From positions 1 to 14,674 of the forward strand of contig JBLIOL010000112.1 of the NCBI GenBank assembly GCA_047639615.1: a stretch of DNA of 14,674 bases. Direction: 5' to 3'. Below, piece after piece: positions 1-7,308 of this stretch (positions are counted from its first letter, which is position 1; the number at the start of each line of letters is the position of its first letter). The translations under genes were made by a program, and so were the position numbers. Source of the stretch: CAYWNK01 sp047639615. GTDB lineage: Bacteria; Planctomycetota; UBA1135; GCA-002686595. Under the pieces are notes generated by a model. That model was not told the DNA's origin. It did not search any database and saw nothing but the letters and a program-made list of their open reading frames with translations.

Positions 1-2383
1 TCGGGAAAGGCTCGAGCTATTCCTAGCCGTCTGCGACGGCGTCCAGCACGCACATCAGAAGGGGCTCATCCACCGCGACTTGAAGCCCTCGAACCTGCTG
101 GTGATGGAGCTGGATGGAAGTCCGCTCGTAAAAGTCATCGACTTCGGGGTGGCGCGCGCCACCACGGGTACCTTGGCGGAGCAGAGCTTACACACCATGG
201 TCGGCCAGGTGCTCGGTACGCTCGACTACATGAGCCCCGAGCAGGCCGACCCCACTGGCGCGGACCTCGACACGCGCTCGGACATCTACTCCCTGGGCGT
301 TGTGCTCTATCAGCTCGTGAGCGGGCTTCTACCCTTCGACCACTCGGTCTCTGAGGACATCCCCTTGTCCGAGGTGCAGCGTGCGATCCGGGAGAAGCAC
401 GCGCCGACGCCTAGCACGCGGCTCAAGCGCGAGAAGGGTACAGCGCAGACTATCGCGCCCTCGCACGGAACGGATGAACGCTCGCTCGTGCGTCAACTCA
501 CCGGGGACCTGGATTGGATCTGCCTGAAGGCATTAGAGAAGGAGCCAAGCCGGCGTTATGCCTCGGCTTCTGAGCTGGCGGATGATGTGCGCCGGCACCT
601 AGCCAACGAACCGGTGCTTGCCGGCCGGCCAAGCGCGGCCTATCGGGCGAGCAAGTTCGTACTGCGGAACCGAGTGGCCGTGGCTGCGGGCGTTCTTGTC
701 GGGTTCGCTGCAATTGCAGGCATCTTTGGCATCCTGCTTGGCCAACTCGTCGCCCGCGCACAGCGTCCGAATGCGGACGGTTATCGCCTGCTCAGGCTCG
801 AGGAGCGCGCCGGCAAACTGTGGCCGGCTCATCCGGAAATGATTAAGCCCTTTGTGGATTGGCTGGAAGAAGCGAAAGACCTGATGGCGGGTTACGAGGG
901 CTATCGCGCGGAGTTGGCTGAGATCCGTGAGCGCGCCCCGGAGCGGTCGGATGAGGAGATAATCGAAGACCGCGACAACTTCGCGGGGGCCGATGCTCTT
1001 AACTCGAAGGAAGAAACGCTTGAGCAGCTGCAGCAATGGCTCAAGCCCGATGATCCGGATGACCTCGAGAGTAAGTTCCCAGGTACTCGAGAGGCCATTC
1101 GCGCGAACATCGCGAAGCTAGAGCCAGAAATTGCTGAACTCAAGGTTGGGTTTGGGGCCCAACGTACCTGGACGTTTCCGAATGTCGCCGACCAGGCGCG
1201 GCACGATGTGCTGACGAAATTAGTCAAGGGACTAGTCAGGCTTCGAGATCCCGAGACGGGTCTCCTCGGCGAGGAGGGCGTTTCGCCGGAGCATGGCTGG
1301 AGCATTCCAAAGCGACTCGCGCTTGCCTTACGGTTCCGCGCCGGGATTGCTGCCGGCGGGGAATGGGATCAATCCTGGATTGACGCAATCGAGGCCATTA
1401 GGTCCCACCAAGACTTCGGAGGTTTTGAGCTGCCGAGACAGGTGGCACTGGTGCCGATCGGGACGGATTCTGACTCGGGTCTTCAGGCGTTTTGGCACCC
1501 CGCGACCGGGATAGAGCCAACCCGCGACCTAGCAAGCAGTAGATTCGTGTTGACGGATAAGACTGGCCTTGTGTTTGTGCTCATCCCGGGCGGGACGTTC
1601 ATGATGGGCACGCCAAAGACTAGCCCGGGGGCACCGAACCACGAATCTTATCTCGGCGGGAACGAGTTTCCCGCGCACCCCGAGAGCGTCGGCCCATTCT
1701 TCATCTCGAAGTTCGAGATGAGCCAGGCCCAGTGGGAGACAGCGTGGAATGCGAACCCCAGCTTGATCCAATACAACATGGGGCTCTGGCGCGAGCCGAC
1801 CAACCCGATCACTTTGGTGAGTTGGGATGAGTGCGACGAGACGCTTCGTAGGTTGGGTTTAGTTCTGCCGATAGAGAAGCAATGGGAGTACGCGGCACGC
1901 GCAGGAACCGAGAGTACTTGGTGGCCGGGGGACGACTTGAGCCTTCTGCAGGACGTGGCAAATGTTGGTGACGAGACTACGTTCAGGTACTTTTGGCATC
2001 GGAACTACTCGAACGATGACCCTAACCGTGAGTTCGACGCGAGCTCAGCCTTGCCGATGCCAAATGGGGCCTCGTTCAAATGGACGGAGGTGAGCGGCCT
2101 GGACAGTGGGCGCCTCACCGTTGATAGCGTGCACTCGAACGCTGCGAACGGCTGGGGACTGCACAACGTTCACGGCAACGTGTCGGAGTTCTGCCTTAAT
2201 CAACCGTACCAGTATGGAACGGAATCTGGGCGCGACTCATCGACAGCCCTGCTTCGGTCGGTTCGAGGGGGCAACAAGCAGCTTCCCGCCAGTTTTGCAA
2301 AGTCCGCCTCGCGCTCGGATCAGAGTCGCGAGGACCGACGGCCCGGAGTAGGGATCCGGCCCGCGCTAGCAATTAGTCGCTGA
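1..2383 (+). CDS. Ser/Thr protein kinase fused to SUMF1/FGE-like domain, 5'-truncated by window edge
   Basis: The reading frame is open from base 2 and shows 793 residues. The N-lobe of the kinase lies before the window. Seen (visible numbering): catalytic loop HRDLKPSN at 24-31, DFG at 47-49, SPEQ activation-segment end near 78, and DIYSLGVVLY of helix F. A hydrophobic span at about 225-250 is a single transmembrane helix, followed by a charged, helix-rich linker. The last ~275 residues are a SUMF1/FGE-sulfatase fold (VLIPGGTFMMG near 524, then KQWEYAARAG and HGNVSEF motifs, and VRGG close to the end). In the family, such kinases are membrane receptors with an extracytoplasmic sensor or binding domain. 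The C-terminal SUMF1 block (RGGNKQLPASFAKSASRS) has no cysteine where true formylglycine-generating enzymes carry the active-site pair, so a binding role is inferred rather than sulfatase activation. The TTG at 80 encodes Leu of HRDLK and is not a start. It converges on the GAPDH gene. Confidence 0.93.
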   Translation, partial: RERLELFLAVCDGVQHAHQKGLIHRDLKPSNLLVMELDGSPLVKVIDFGVARATTGTLAEQSLHTMVGQVLGTLDYMSPEQADPTGADLDTRSDIYSLGVVLYQLVSGLLPFDHSVSEDIPLSEVQRAIREKHAPTPSTRLKREKGTAQTIAPSHGTDERSLVRQLTGDLDWICLKALEKEPSRRYASASELADDVRRHLANEPVLAGRPSAAYRASKFVLRNRVAVAAGVLVGFAAIAGIFGILLGQLVARAQRPNADGYRLLRLEERAGKLWPAHPEMIKPFVDWLEEAKDLMAGYEGYRAELAEIRERAPERSDEEIIEDRDNFAGADALNSKEETLEQLQQWLKPDDPDDLESKFPGTREAIRANIAKLEPEIAELKVGFGAQRTWTFPNVADQARHDVLTKLVKGLVRLRDPETGLLGEEGVSPEHGWSIPKRLALALRFRAGIAAGGEWDQSWIDAIEAIRSHQDFGGFELPRQVALVPIGTDSDSGLQAFWHPATGIEPTRDLASSRFVLTDKTGLVFVLIPGGTFMMGTPKTSPGAPNHESYLGGNEFPAHPESVGPFFISKFEMSQAQWETAWNANPSLIQYNMGLWREPTNPITLVSWDECDETLRRLGLVLPIEKQWEYAARAGTESTWWPGDDLSLLQDVANVGDETTFRYFWHRNYSNDDPNREFDASSALPMPNGASFKWTEVSGLDSGRLTVDSVHSNAANGWGLHNVHGNVSEFCLNQPYQYGTESGRDSSTALLRSVRGGNKQLPASFAKSASRSDQSREDRRPGVGIRPALAISR

Positions 2384-2447
2384 CTTACACGGGCCGATGC
2401 TTAGTTTCGCGCCCAGCTAATCCGCGTGGGTGCGCTCGTCTGCTACG

Positions 2448-2474
2448 GGAGCAGGGAGGGCATCTCCCTGCTCC
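2448..2474. terminator. Perfect 11-bp stem-loop between convergent genes
   Basis: GGAGCAGGGAG (2448-2458) and its exact reverse complement CTCCCTGCTCC (2464-2474) flank a 5-nt loop. It lies 64 nt after the kinase stop and 7 nt after the GAPDH stop on the other strand, so it could end transcription from both sides. No T-run follows on either strand, so it is a terminator-like hairpin rather than a textbook intrinsic terminator. Confidence 0.7.
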
Positions 2475-2481
2475 AGGCTGA

Positions 2482-3930
2482 CTACTTCTTCGGCAGGGTG
2501 GCGAACTCGACGCCGGCCATTTTCTGGACGACGCGGATGACTTGCATGCTGTAGCCGAACTCGTTGTCGTACCAGACATAGAGCACGCAGTGATTGCCGT
2601 TCACGATGGTGGCGGCGGAGTCGACGACGCCGGGGAAGCGCGATCCAACGATGTCGGTGGAGGACACTTCGGTCGATTGCGTGTAGTCGATCTGCGAGGC
2701 CAGGTCGGAGTGCAAGGCCATGCCGCGCAGGTACTCGTTGAGTTCCTTGGCGGTTGTCTCACGCTCGAGGGCGAGGTTGAGAATCGCCATGGAGACGTTG
2801 GGGGTTGGGACCCTGATGGCGTTCCCAGTTAACTTGCCCTCTAGCTCGGGGATGGCCTTGGAGACAGCCTTGGCAGCACCGGTTTCGGTGATGACCATGT
2901 TGAGGCCAGCCGCTCGGCCCCGGCGTGTCTTGGGATGGTAGTTGTCGATCAGGTTTTGATCGTTGGTATAGGAGTGAACCGTCTCGACGTGGCCGCTGGT
3001 GATCCCGAAGCCGTCCAGCACCGCGCGAAGCACGGGTGTGATGGCGTTGGTGGTGCAGCTGGCGGCGGAGACGATGTTTTCGTCCTCGCTGATCGCGTCG
3101 TCATTGACGCCGAAGACGACGTTCTTGATGTCGCCTTTTCCGGGAGCGGTCAGCAGAGCCTTGCAGGCGCCCTTGGCCTCGAGGTGTTTGCCTAGGCCCT
3201 CCCGATCACGCCACTTGCCCGTGTTGTCGATGACGATCGCGTCCTGGATTCCGTACTCGGTGTAATCGACCTCGTCCGGGGCGTTGGAGTAGATGACCTT
3301 GATGAAGTGGCCGTTGGCGATCAGTGCGTCGTTCTCTGTGTCGACTTGGATCGAGCCAGCGAAGCGGCCGTGGACCGAGTCGCGGCGTAGCAAGCTGGCG
3401 CGCTTGTAGAGGTCGTCATCGGAGCCGCGGCGTACAACGATTGCGCGCAGGCGCAGCACGTCACCACTTCCGGCCCGCTCGATCAGCAGGCGAGCTACGA
3501 GGCGACCGATGCGGCCGAAGCCATAGAGCACCACGTCTTGGGGTTTCTCGAGTACCTGCTCCGAGAGTTCCTCCATGCCCTGCAGCTTTCTTTGCAGGAA
3601 GGCTGCCGGTTCGGGCGAACGGTCCTCGCCAATCCATTCCACGGCCAGCTTGCCGAGGTCGATCCGGCAGGGGCGCAGCTCCATCTTCATCAGCTGCTCG
3701 AGCAGCGGGAAGCTATCGCGTATGGAGAGGGTGTTCTTCTCGAACTTGCGTACCCAACGATGCTCCCTGAGGATACCGATCGGCGTCTTCTCGAAGAGAG
3801 GGCGCCCATACATGATGATGATGACGTTGCTTTCGCGAAGCAGCCGCCCGATGAGGGGCACGGCAGCCTCTGCAAGGAAGATGTCTTCGTTCCACTCCTT
3901 AAGGTGACTGTCAGTGAGTCCTTGACTCAT
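2482..3930 (-). CDS. Glyceraldehyde-3-phosphate dehydrogenase, long form with ~130-aa N-terminal extension
   Basis: This 482-aa protein should oxidise (or, in gluconeogenesis, regenerate) glyceraldehyde-3-phosphate in the cytoplasm. Seen: Rossmann motif YGFGRIGR at 136-143, catalytic cysteine C292 in SAASCTTNAITPV, catalytic histidine H319 in VHSYTNDQN, and the late WYDNEFGYSMQV motif. Ordinary GAPDHs are ~335 aa and begin near the Rossmann motif; residues 1-130 are an additional helical domain. I recall the same long architecture in a second GAPDH of Pseudomonas and other gammaproteobacteria. After the second strand of the nucleotide fold the sequence reads AIVVRRGSDDD, where NAD-specific enzymes usually have an Asp. 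The two arginines could favour NADP (inference). The ATG at 3930 has only a weak purine stretch (GAGAGCGGA) upstream. It is monocistronic as far as can be seen. Confidence 0.95.
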   Translation of the reverse strand: MSQGLTDSHLKEWNEDIFLAEAAVPLIGRLLRESNVIIIMYGRPLFEKTPIGILREHRWVRKFEKNTLSIRDSFPLLEQLMKMELRPCRIDLGKLAVEWIGEDRSPEPAAFLQRKLQGMEELSEQVLEKPQDVVLYGFGRIGRLVARLLIERAGSGDVLRLRAIVVRRGSDDDLYKRASLLRRDSVHGRFAGSIQVDTENDALIANGHFIKVIYSNAPDEVDYTEYGIQDAIVIDNTGKWRDREGLGKHLEAKGACKALLTAPGKGDIKNVVFGVNDDAISEDENIVSAASCTTNAITPVLRAVLDGFGITSGHVETVHSYTNDQNLIDNYHPKTRRGRAAGLNMVITETGAAKAVSKAIPELEGKLTGNAIRVPTPNVSMAILNLALERETTAKELNEYLRGMALHSDLASQIDYTQSTEVSSTDIVGSRFPGVVDSAATIVNGNHCVLYVWYDNEFGYSMQVIRVVQKMAGVEFATLPKK

Positions 3931-4081
3931 GGTTTCCGCTCTCGAGATCGTGTCTGGGGGAGATGGAGTGCTGTAAGGTCGGCGTGAAGAGTAGCTTCGT
4001 GCGCCAGGAAGGCCAGCCTAGTGGACTGGCTGTTCGGCACTGACTCAAGATTAGACACTCGAGGCGGCTCGGTTGTGCCCT

Positions 4082-4110
4082 CGGCGCCGGCAGGCGGTCC
4101 CGTGGCGCCG
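4082..4110 (-). terminator. 7-bp GC-rich stem-loop downstream of kinase-TPR gene
   Basis: CGGCGCC (4082-4088) and GGCGCCG (4104-4110) can pair around a 15-nt loop. It begins 8 nt beyond the TGA of the kinase gene on the minus strand. There is no T-run, so this is a weak candidate terminator. The rest of 3931-4118 is the GAPDH upstream region; I see no convincing promoter hexamers there. Confidence 0.35.
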
Positions 4111-4118
4111 ATGTTATA

Positions 4119-6512
4119 TCACCGGGCGCGGGCCTCGAGGACCAGGTCCAGATGGTGGCGGGCTAGGAGGGTGGTCTCGTTGTCGGCGCCGTAGTGTTTG
4201 TTCCGCAGTTCAAAGCAGGTGCGCAGTTGAGACTCTGCCTCTTTGAGTTTTCCTGCGTCGTGCAGCACCCGGCCTAGGATGAACAGGGCATTCGTGGATT
4301 GAGGGTGCTGCTCACCGAGCTGTTCACGAGAGCCGGTGAGCATCCTGCGTGCTAATTCTTCAGCTTCCTTGAGCCGGCCCATCTCGAGCAGCAAGCTTGC
4401 AAGGTTGCCCTGTCCGATAAGTGTCCCGAGGCCGTGCTCCCCGAATTCCAGGTGGTAGCCCTCAAGACTCTTGCGCATCATCTCCGCGGCTTCCTCAAGA
4501 TGGCCTTCTATATGAAGCAGGCTGGCTTGGTCCATGAGGGCCACCGGGCTGTCCGGGCCGTTGCGCTCGATTGACAGAGCCACACGCTCGCGCTGGACTA
4601 CGAGGTAATCCTCATCTGTACCGGTGTGCGGCAGGGCCATGATGAGCCACCTGAGCGAGTCTCGAATCTCCGGTGAGTCCGCAGGCAGTACTAATCGCTG
4701 TCGTTCCAGCGCGGATTGAATGAGCTCGGTGGCCTGCTCGTACTCATTTTGACCGTGGCGGATATGGCCGAGTAGAGACAAAGATCGCAGGGTCGCGGGA
4801 TGGTCGTCACCTTGTTCGCGCTGGTGTATTTCAAGAGCGCGCTCCTGGAGTGGTGCGGCCTGGCTCACCAGGCCTAGGCGGTGCATTGTTATCGACAAGG
4901 TCTCGAAGAGGCGCGCCTGCACCAAGGGCAGGTCCTCGAATTGTTCCTCCAGCGCCACTTGGGCTGTACTGAACAGGGTCTCGTCAAGGAACTGCATGGC
5001 GATGGCCGCGAAGTCAGCCTCGCCTAGGAGCTGTTGGAGCTCCTCGGTCCGTGCATCCAGCTCGGCGTTGGATCCTGCGATGGCTCGCACGCGCTGCACT
5101 CCTTCCACGGTAGTCTGCTCGAGGCGCCCTGCCATGGCGCCCAAATCGACGAGGTCCCATTGGTCTGTGTAGAACACCGCGACCCGCTCCAATTCGTCGG
5201 CGCGCTGATGACTGTCGAAGGCGTAGCTGACGGCGACGGTCGTGCCTATGATGGCGGCTACCAGGGTGGTCATCACGCCTCCAACCAAGGCCTTGTTGCG
5301 CCGTGCGAACTTCCGTAGCTGGTAGATCGTCGAGGCTGGACGCGCCCTGATCGGCTCGTCGGCCAAGTGTCGCCGGATGTCCGCTGCCATCTCCGCCGCT
5401 GATCCATAACGGCGCTCGCGATCCTTCTCGAGTGCCTTGGCGACGATGGTATCGACGTCCCCACGTAGGCCGCGGTCGATCGTTCCCAAGCTTGTTGGCT
5501 CGTCTTCACGAATGGCGCGCACCGCATCGTGGAGCATCAAGCCCTTCGAGTGATGGGGCAGCGAGTGAGTCAGCAGCTCGTAAGCGAGCACGCCGAGCGT
5601 GTACACATCGCTGCGCGGATCGATGGCACTGGGGTCCCCGGAGGCCTGCTCGGGGCTCATGTAGGAGACCGTGCCGATGATCTGGCCCGTTGACGTTTGC
5701 AGGGTGTTGGTGGTGAGGTCCGGATCAGCGACGCGCGCGATGCCGAAGTCGAGCACCTTCAGCTGGGTCGTGGTGCGCTTAGCCAGGTCCTCGGTGCGGT
5801 CCTGATTCGTCCCGATGGTTGCCGTTATGGAAGCGGCGAGGATGTTGGCGGGCTTCAGGTCACGGTGAATCACCCCGCGCTCGTGTGCATACTGGATCAC
5901 GTCGCACAACTCTGCGAGCAGGGCTAGGCGCTCGACGTTATCCAAGTCCTCCGCATTGGCATAGTCGGTGATCGGAAGGCCGTCGACCAGCTCCATGGCG
6001 AAGTAGGGCTGGCGCCCATGCCCAGCGTCGAAGGTGGAGGCCTCGAAGATCTGCGCGATACCAGGATGCTGGAGGCGTCCCAGCAGTTCGGCTTCCCGCT
6101 TGAATCGGCGCAATGCGTCACCCGTCGATTGCATCGGGTTCAATAGCTTCAGTGCCACCCTGCGGCGCGGTGCGGATTGCTGTGCCTCGTAGACGACGCC
6201 CATCCCGCCGCTGCCGATCTGCCGCAGGATCTGGTAGTCGCCGATCGTCTCCGGTAGCCAGGGGGTGCTGGCCATGCTGACGACTTCGTCGAGGCCTTGC
6301 CGTGCGGCCTTGAGGCTCGCATCGGCAAAGGCGTCATCAGTACCGTCCGAATCGTCCGCGCATGCGGCGAGTAGCTCTAGAACCCGTGTGCGGAGATCCT
6401 GGTCGTCGCCACAGGCACTATCCAGGTACTGATCGAGGTCCTCACCAAGCAGCCCATGCGCGCCGCTCAAAACCTCGAAGCTACGCGCATACCGCTCGGA
6501 GTCTTCGGTCAT
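4119..6512 (-). CDS. Ser/Thr protein kinase with transmembrane helix and C-terminal TPR domain
   Basis: This 797-aa protein is a membrane kinase likely to control the sigma factor encoded just upstream. Seen: an ~90-residue N-terminal region typical of sigma-linked planctomycete kinases (acidic, with DSACGDDQDLR), Gly-rich loop IGSGGMGVVYEA at 99-110, ATP-binding lysine K122, probable helix-C glutamate E140, HRDLKPAN at 216-223, DFG at 255-257 and SPEQ at 286-289. All catalytic residues are present, so an active kinase is expected. A hydrophobic span at about 409-430 is the membrane segment. Residues ~535-797 are kinesin-light-chain-like TPRs with ~42-residue spacing, predicted to lie outside the cytoplasmic membrane. 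Its ATG overlaps the sigma-factor stop (ATGA) and has no Shine-Dalgarno, implying translational coupling. No PASTA or WD repeats are present. Confidence 0.95.
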   Translation of the reverse strand: MTEDSERYARSFEVLSGAHGLLGEDLDQYLDSACGDDQDLRTRVLELLAACADDSDGTDDAFADASLKAARQGLDEVVSMASTPWLPETIGDYQILRQIGSGGMGVVYEAQQSAPRRRVALKLLNPMQSTGDALRRFKREAELLGRLQHPGIAQIFEASTFDAGHGRQPYFAMELVDGLPITDYANAEDLDNVERLALLAELCDVIQYAHERGVIHRDLKPANILAASITATIGTNQDRTEDLAKRTTTQLKVLDFGIARVADPDLTTNTLQTSTGQIIGTVSYMSPEQASGDPSAIDPRSDVYTLGVLAYELLTHSLPHHSKGLMLHDAVRAIREDEPTSLGTIDRGLRGDVDTIVAKALEKDRERRYGSAAEMAADIRRHLADEPIRARPASTIYQLRKFARRNKALVGGVMTTLVAAIIGTTVAVSYAFDSHQRADELERVAVFYTDQWDLVDLGAMAGRLEQTTVEGVQRVRAIAGSNAELDARTEELQQLLGEADFAAIAMQFLDETLFSTAQVALEEQFEDLPLVQARLFETLSITMHRLGLVSQAAPLQERALEIHQREQGDDHPATLRSLSLLGHIRHGQNEYEQATELIQSALERQRLVLPADSPEIRDSLRWLIMALPHTGTDEDYLVVQRERVALSIERNGPDSPVALMDQASLLHIEGHLEEAAEMMRKSLEGYHLEFGEHGLGTLIGQGNLASLLLEMGRLKEAEELARRMLTGSREQLGEQHPQSTNALFILGRVLHDAGKLKEAESQLRTCFELRNKHYGADNETTLLARHHLDLVLEARAR

Positions 6513-7078
6513 TGCGCCGGCTTGAGTTCGGTGCGGAGCCAGGCCTTGGCCATCAGCCAGTCGCGCTCGATTGTGTTGTCTGAGACTTCAAGAACCTTGG
6601 CAGCTTCGGCAATGGTGAGCCCGCCCAGGATGCGCAGTTCGACGACGCGACCGTGGCGCGGGTTGAGCTTCGTAAGACGCGACAGCGAGTCATCCAGGTC
6701 GACGAGGTCGATCTCGGCCGCATCCAAGGCGCCGAGGCCCTCACCGAGGGCGATTCGCTCGTAGTGCCCCCCGCGTTTCTGGGTCGCTAGGCCTCGGGCA
6801 TGGTCAGTCAGAACCTGGCGCATGGCCTGGCTGGCGATGGCGAAGAAATGGGCTCGATCATCGATCGAGTCCATGTGACCCACGAGTTTCATCCAAGCCT
6901 CATGGATTAAGGCTGTGGGTTGCAGGGTGTGCTCCTTGCGTTCGCCGGAAAACAGCCGCCCAGCGAGCGCACGCAGCTCGGAATAGACCACCGGCAACAG
7001 CGACTGGACCGCTGATTCCTCGCCCTCGCGGGCGCTCTGCAGCATCCGAGTGAGGGTCTTGGGGTCAGGTGTTTGCAT
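6509..7078 (-). CDS. ECF-type RNA polymerase sigma factor, TIGR02999-like
   Basis: This 189-aa protein should direct RNA polymerase to a dedicated promoter set. Region 2 is visible at ~25-95 (VVYSELRALAGRLF, LQPTALIHEAW, FFAIASQAMRQ) and region 4 at ~130-185, with a helix-turn-helix reading TIAEAAKVLEVSDNTIERDW. This matches the sigma-70 subfamily common in planctomycetes and in myxobacteria. The acidic DxED stretch of most ECF factors is replaced by a QPTAL segment in which T51 and T55 are available hydroxyls. The frame is open to 7228, but the extra 50 residues do not match the family and the family length (~185-195 aa) fits the ATG at 7078, so I chose that start. There is no clear Shine-Dalgarno. 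The stop overlaps the start of the kinase gene by four bases, so the two are one operon. Confidence 0.93.
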   Translation of the reverse strand: MQTPDPKTLTRMLQSAREGEESAVQSLLPVVYSELRALAGRLFSGERKEHTLQPTALIHEAWMKLVGHMDSIDDRAHFFAIASQAMRQVLTDHARGLATQKRGGHYERIALGEGLGALDAAEIDLVDLDDSLSRLTKLNPRHGRVVELRILGGLTIAEAAKVLEVSDNTIERDWLMAKAWLRTELKPAQ

Positions 7079-7122
7079 GAGAGGGGCCGGACCGATCGCA
7101 ATTGAGGCACCGATGAAAAGTA

Positions 7123-7128
7123 ATTGTA
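7123..7128 (-). promoter_or_regulatory. Candidate -10 box of the sigma-kinase operon
   Basis: TACAAT on the minus strand (5/6 to TATAAT) sits 44 nt before the chosen sigma ATG, in an unusually AT-rich patch (7114-7129) of this GC-rich intergenic region. The matching -35 position (about 7145-7151, CTCTTG) is poor, so an activator or an alternative sigma may be needed. Confidence 0.35.
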
Positions 7129-7139
7129 ACCCGGGATGT

Positions 7140-7179
7140 CGGCCCAAGAGGCGCCAGGCGGGGGAAACCGCTTGGGCCG
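7140..7179. promoter_or_regulatory. Inverted repeat, 9-bp arms, in the divergent control region
   Basis: CGGCCCAAG (7140-7148) and CTTGGGCCG (7171-7179) are exact reverse complements separated by 22 nt. The proximal arm overlaps the expected -35 position of the candidate sigma-operon promoter. It could be an operator for a dimeric regulator or an RNA hairpin; the sequence does not decide between them. The remainder of 7079-7308 is non-coding and divides the sigma-kinase operon from the surface-protein operon. Confidence 0.4.
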
Positions 7180-7254
7180 GAAGGAAACGACGGATCGCGT
7201 GGGGGAGCCAGAGGCCCGACCTCGCCAAGGACTCTGTGTGAGTCCTGCGCTCAC

Positions 7255-7286
7255 CCCTTTCTCTTTCTTTCGGGGCCCATGGCCCC
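7255..7286 (+). promoter_or_regulatory. Pyrimidine tract followed by a 6-bp hairpin in the leader of the FG-GAP gene
   Basis: A C/T-only run (about 7253-7271) is followed directly by GGGGCC (7272-7277), loop CAT and GGCCCC (7281-7286). It ends 22 nt before the chosen ATG at 7309. It could be a 5' leader structure; no function can be assigned. Confidence 0.25.
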
Positions 7287-7308
7287 AGCTTGAACCACCA
7301 GCGAGCAC

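Noticed and set aside
80..2383. TTG at 80 as the start of the first kinase
   Set aside because: It encodes Leu of the HRDLKPSN catalytic loop, and the frame is open and kinase-like back to base 2.
7079..7228. 50-residue N-terminal extension of the sigma factor
   Set aside because: It does not resemble the family, covers a likely promoter and inverted repeat, and ATG 7078 gives the usual family length.
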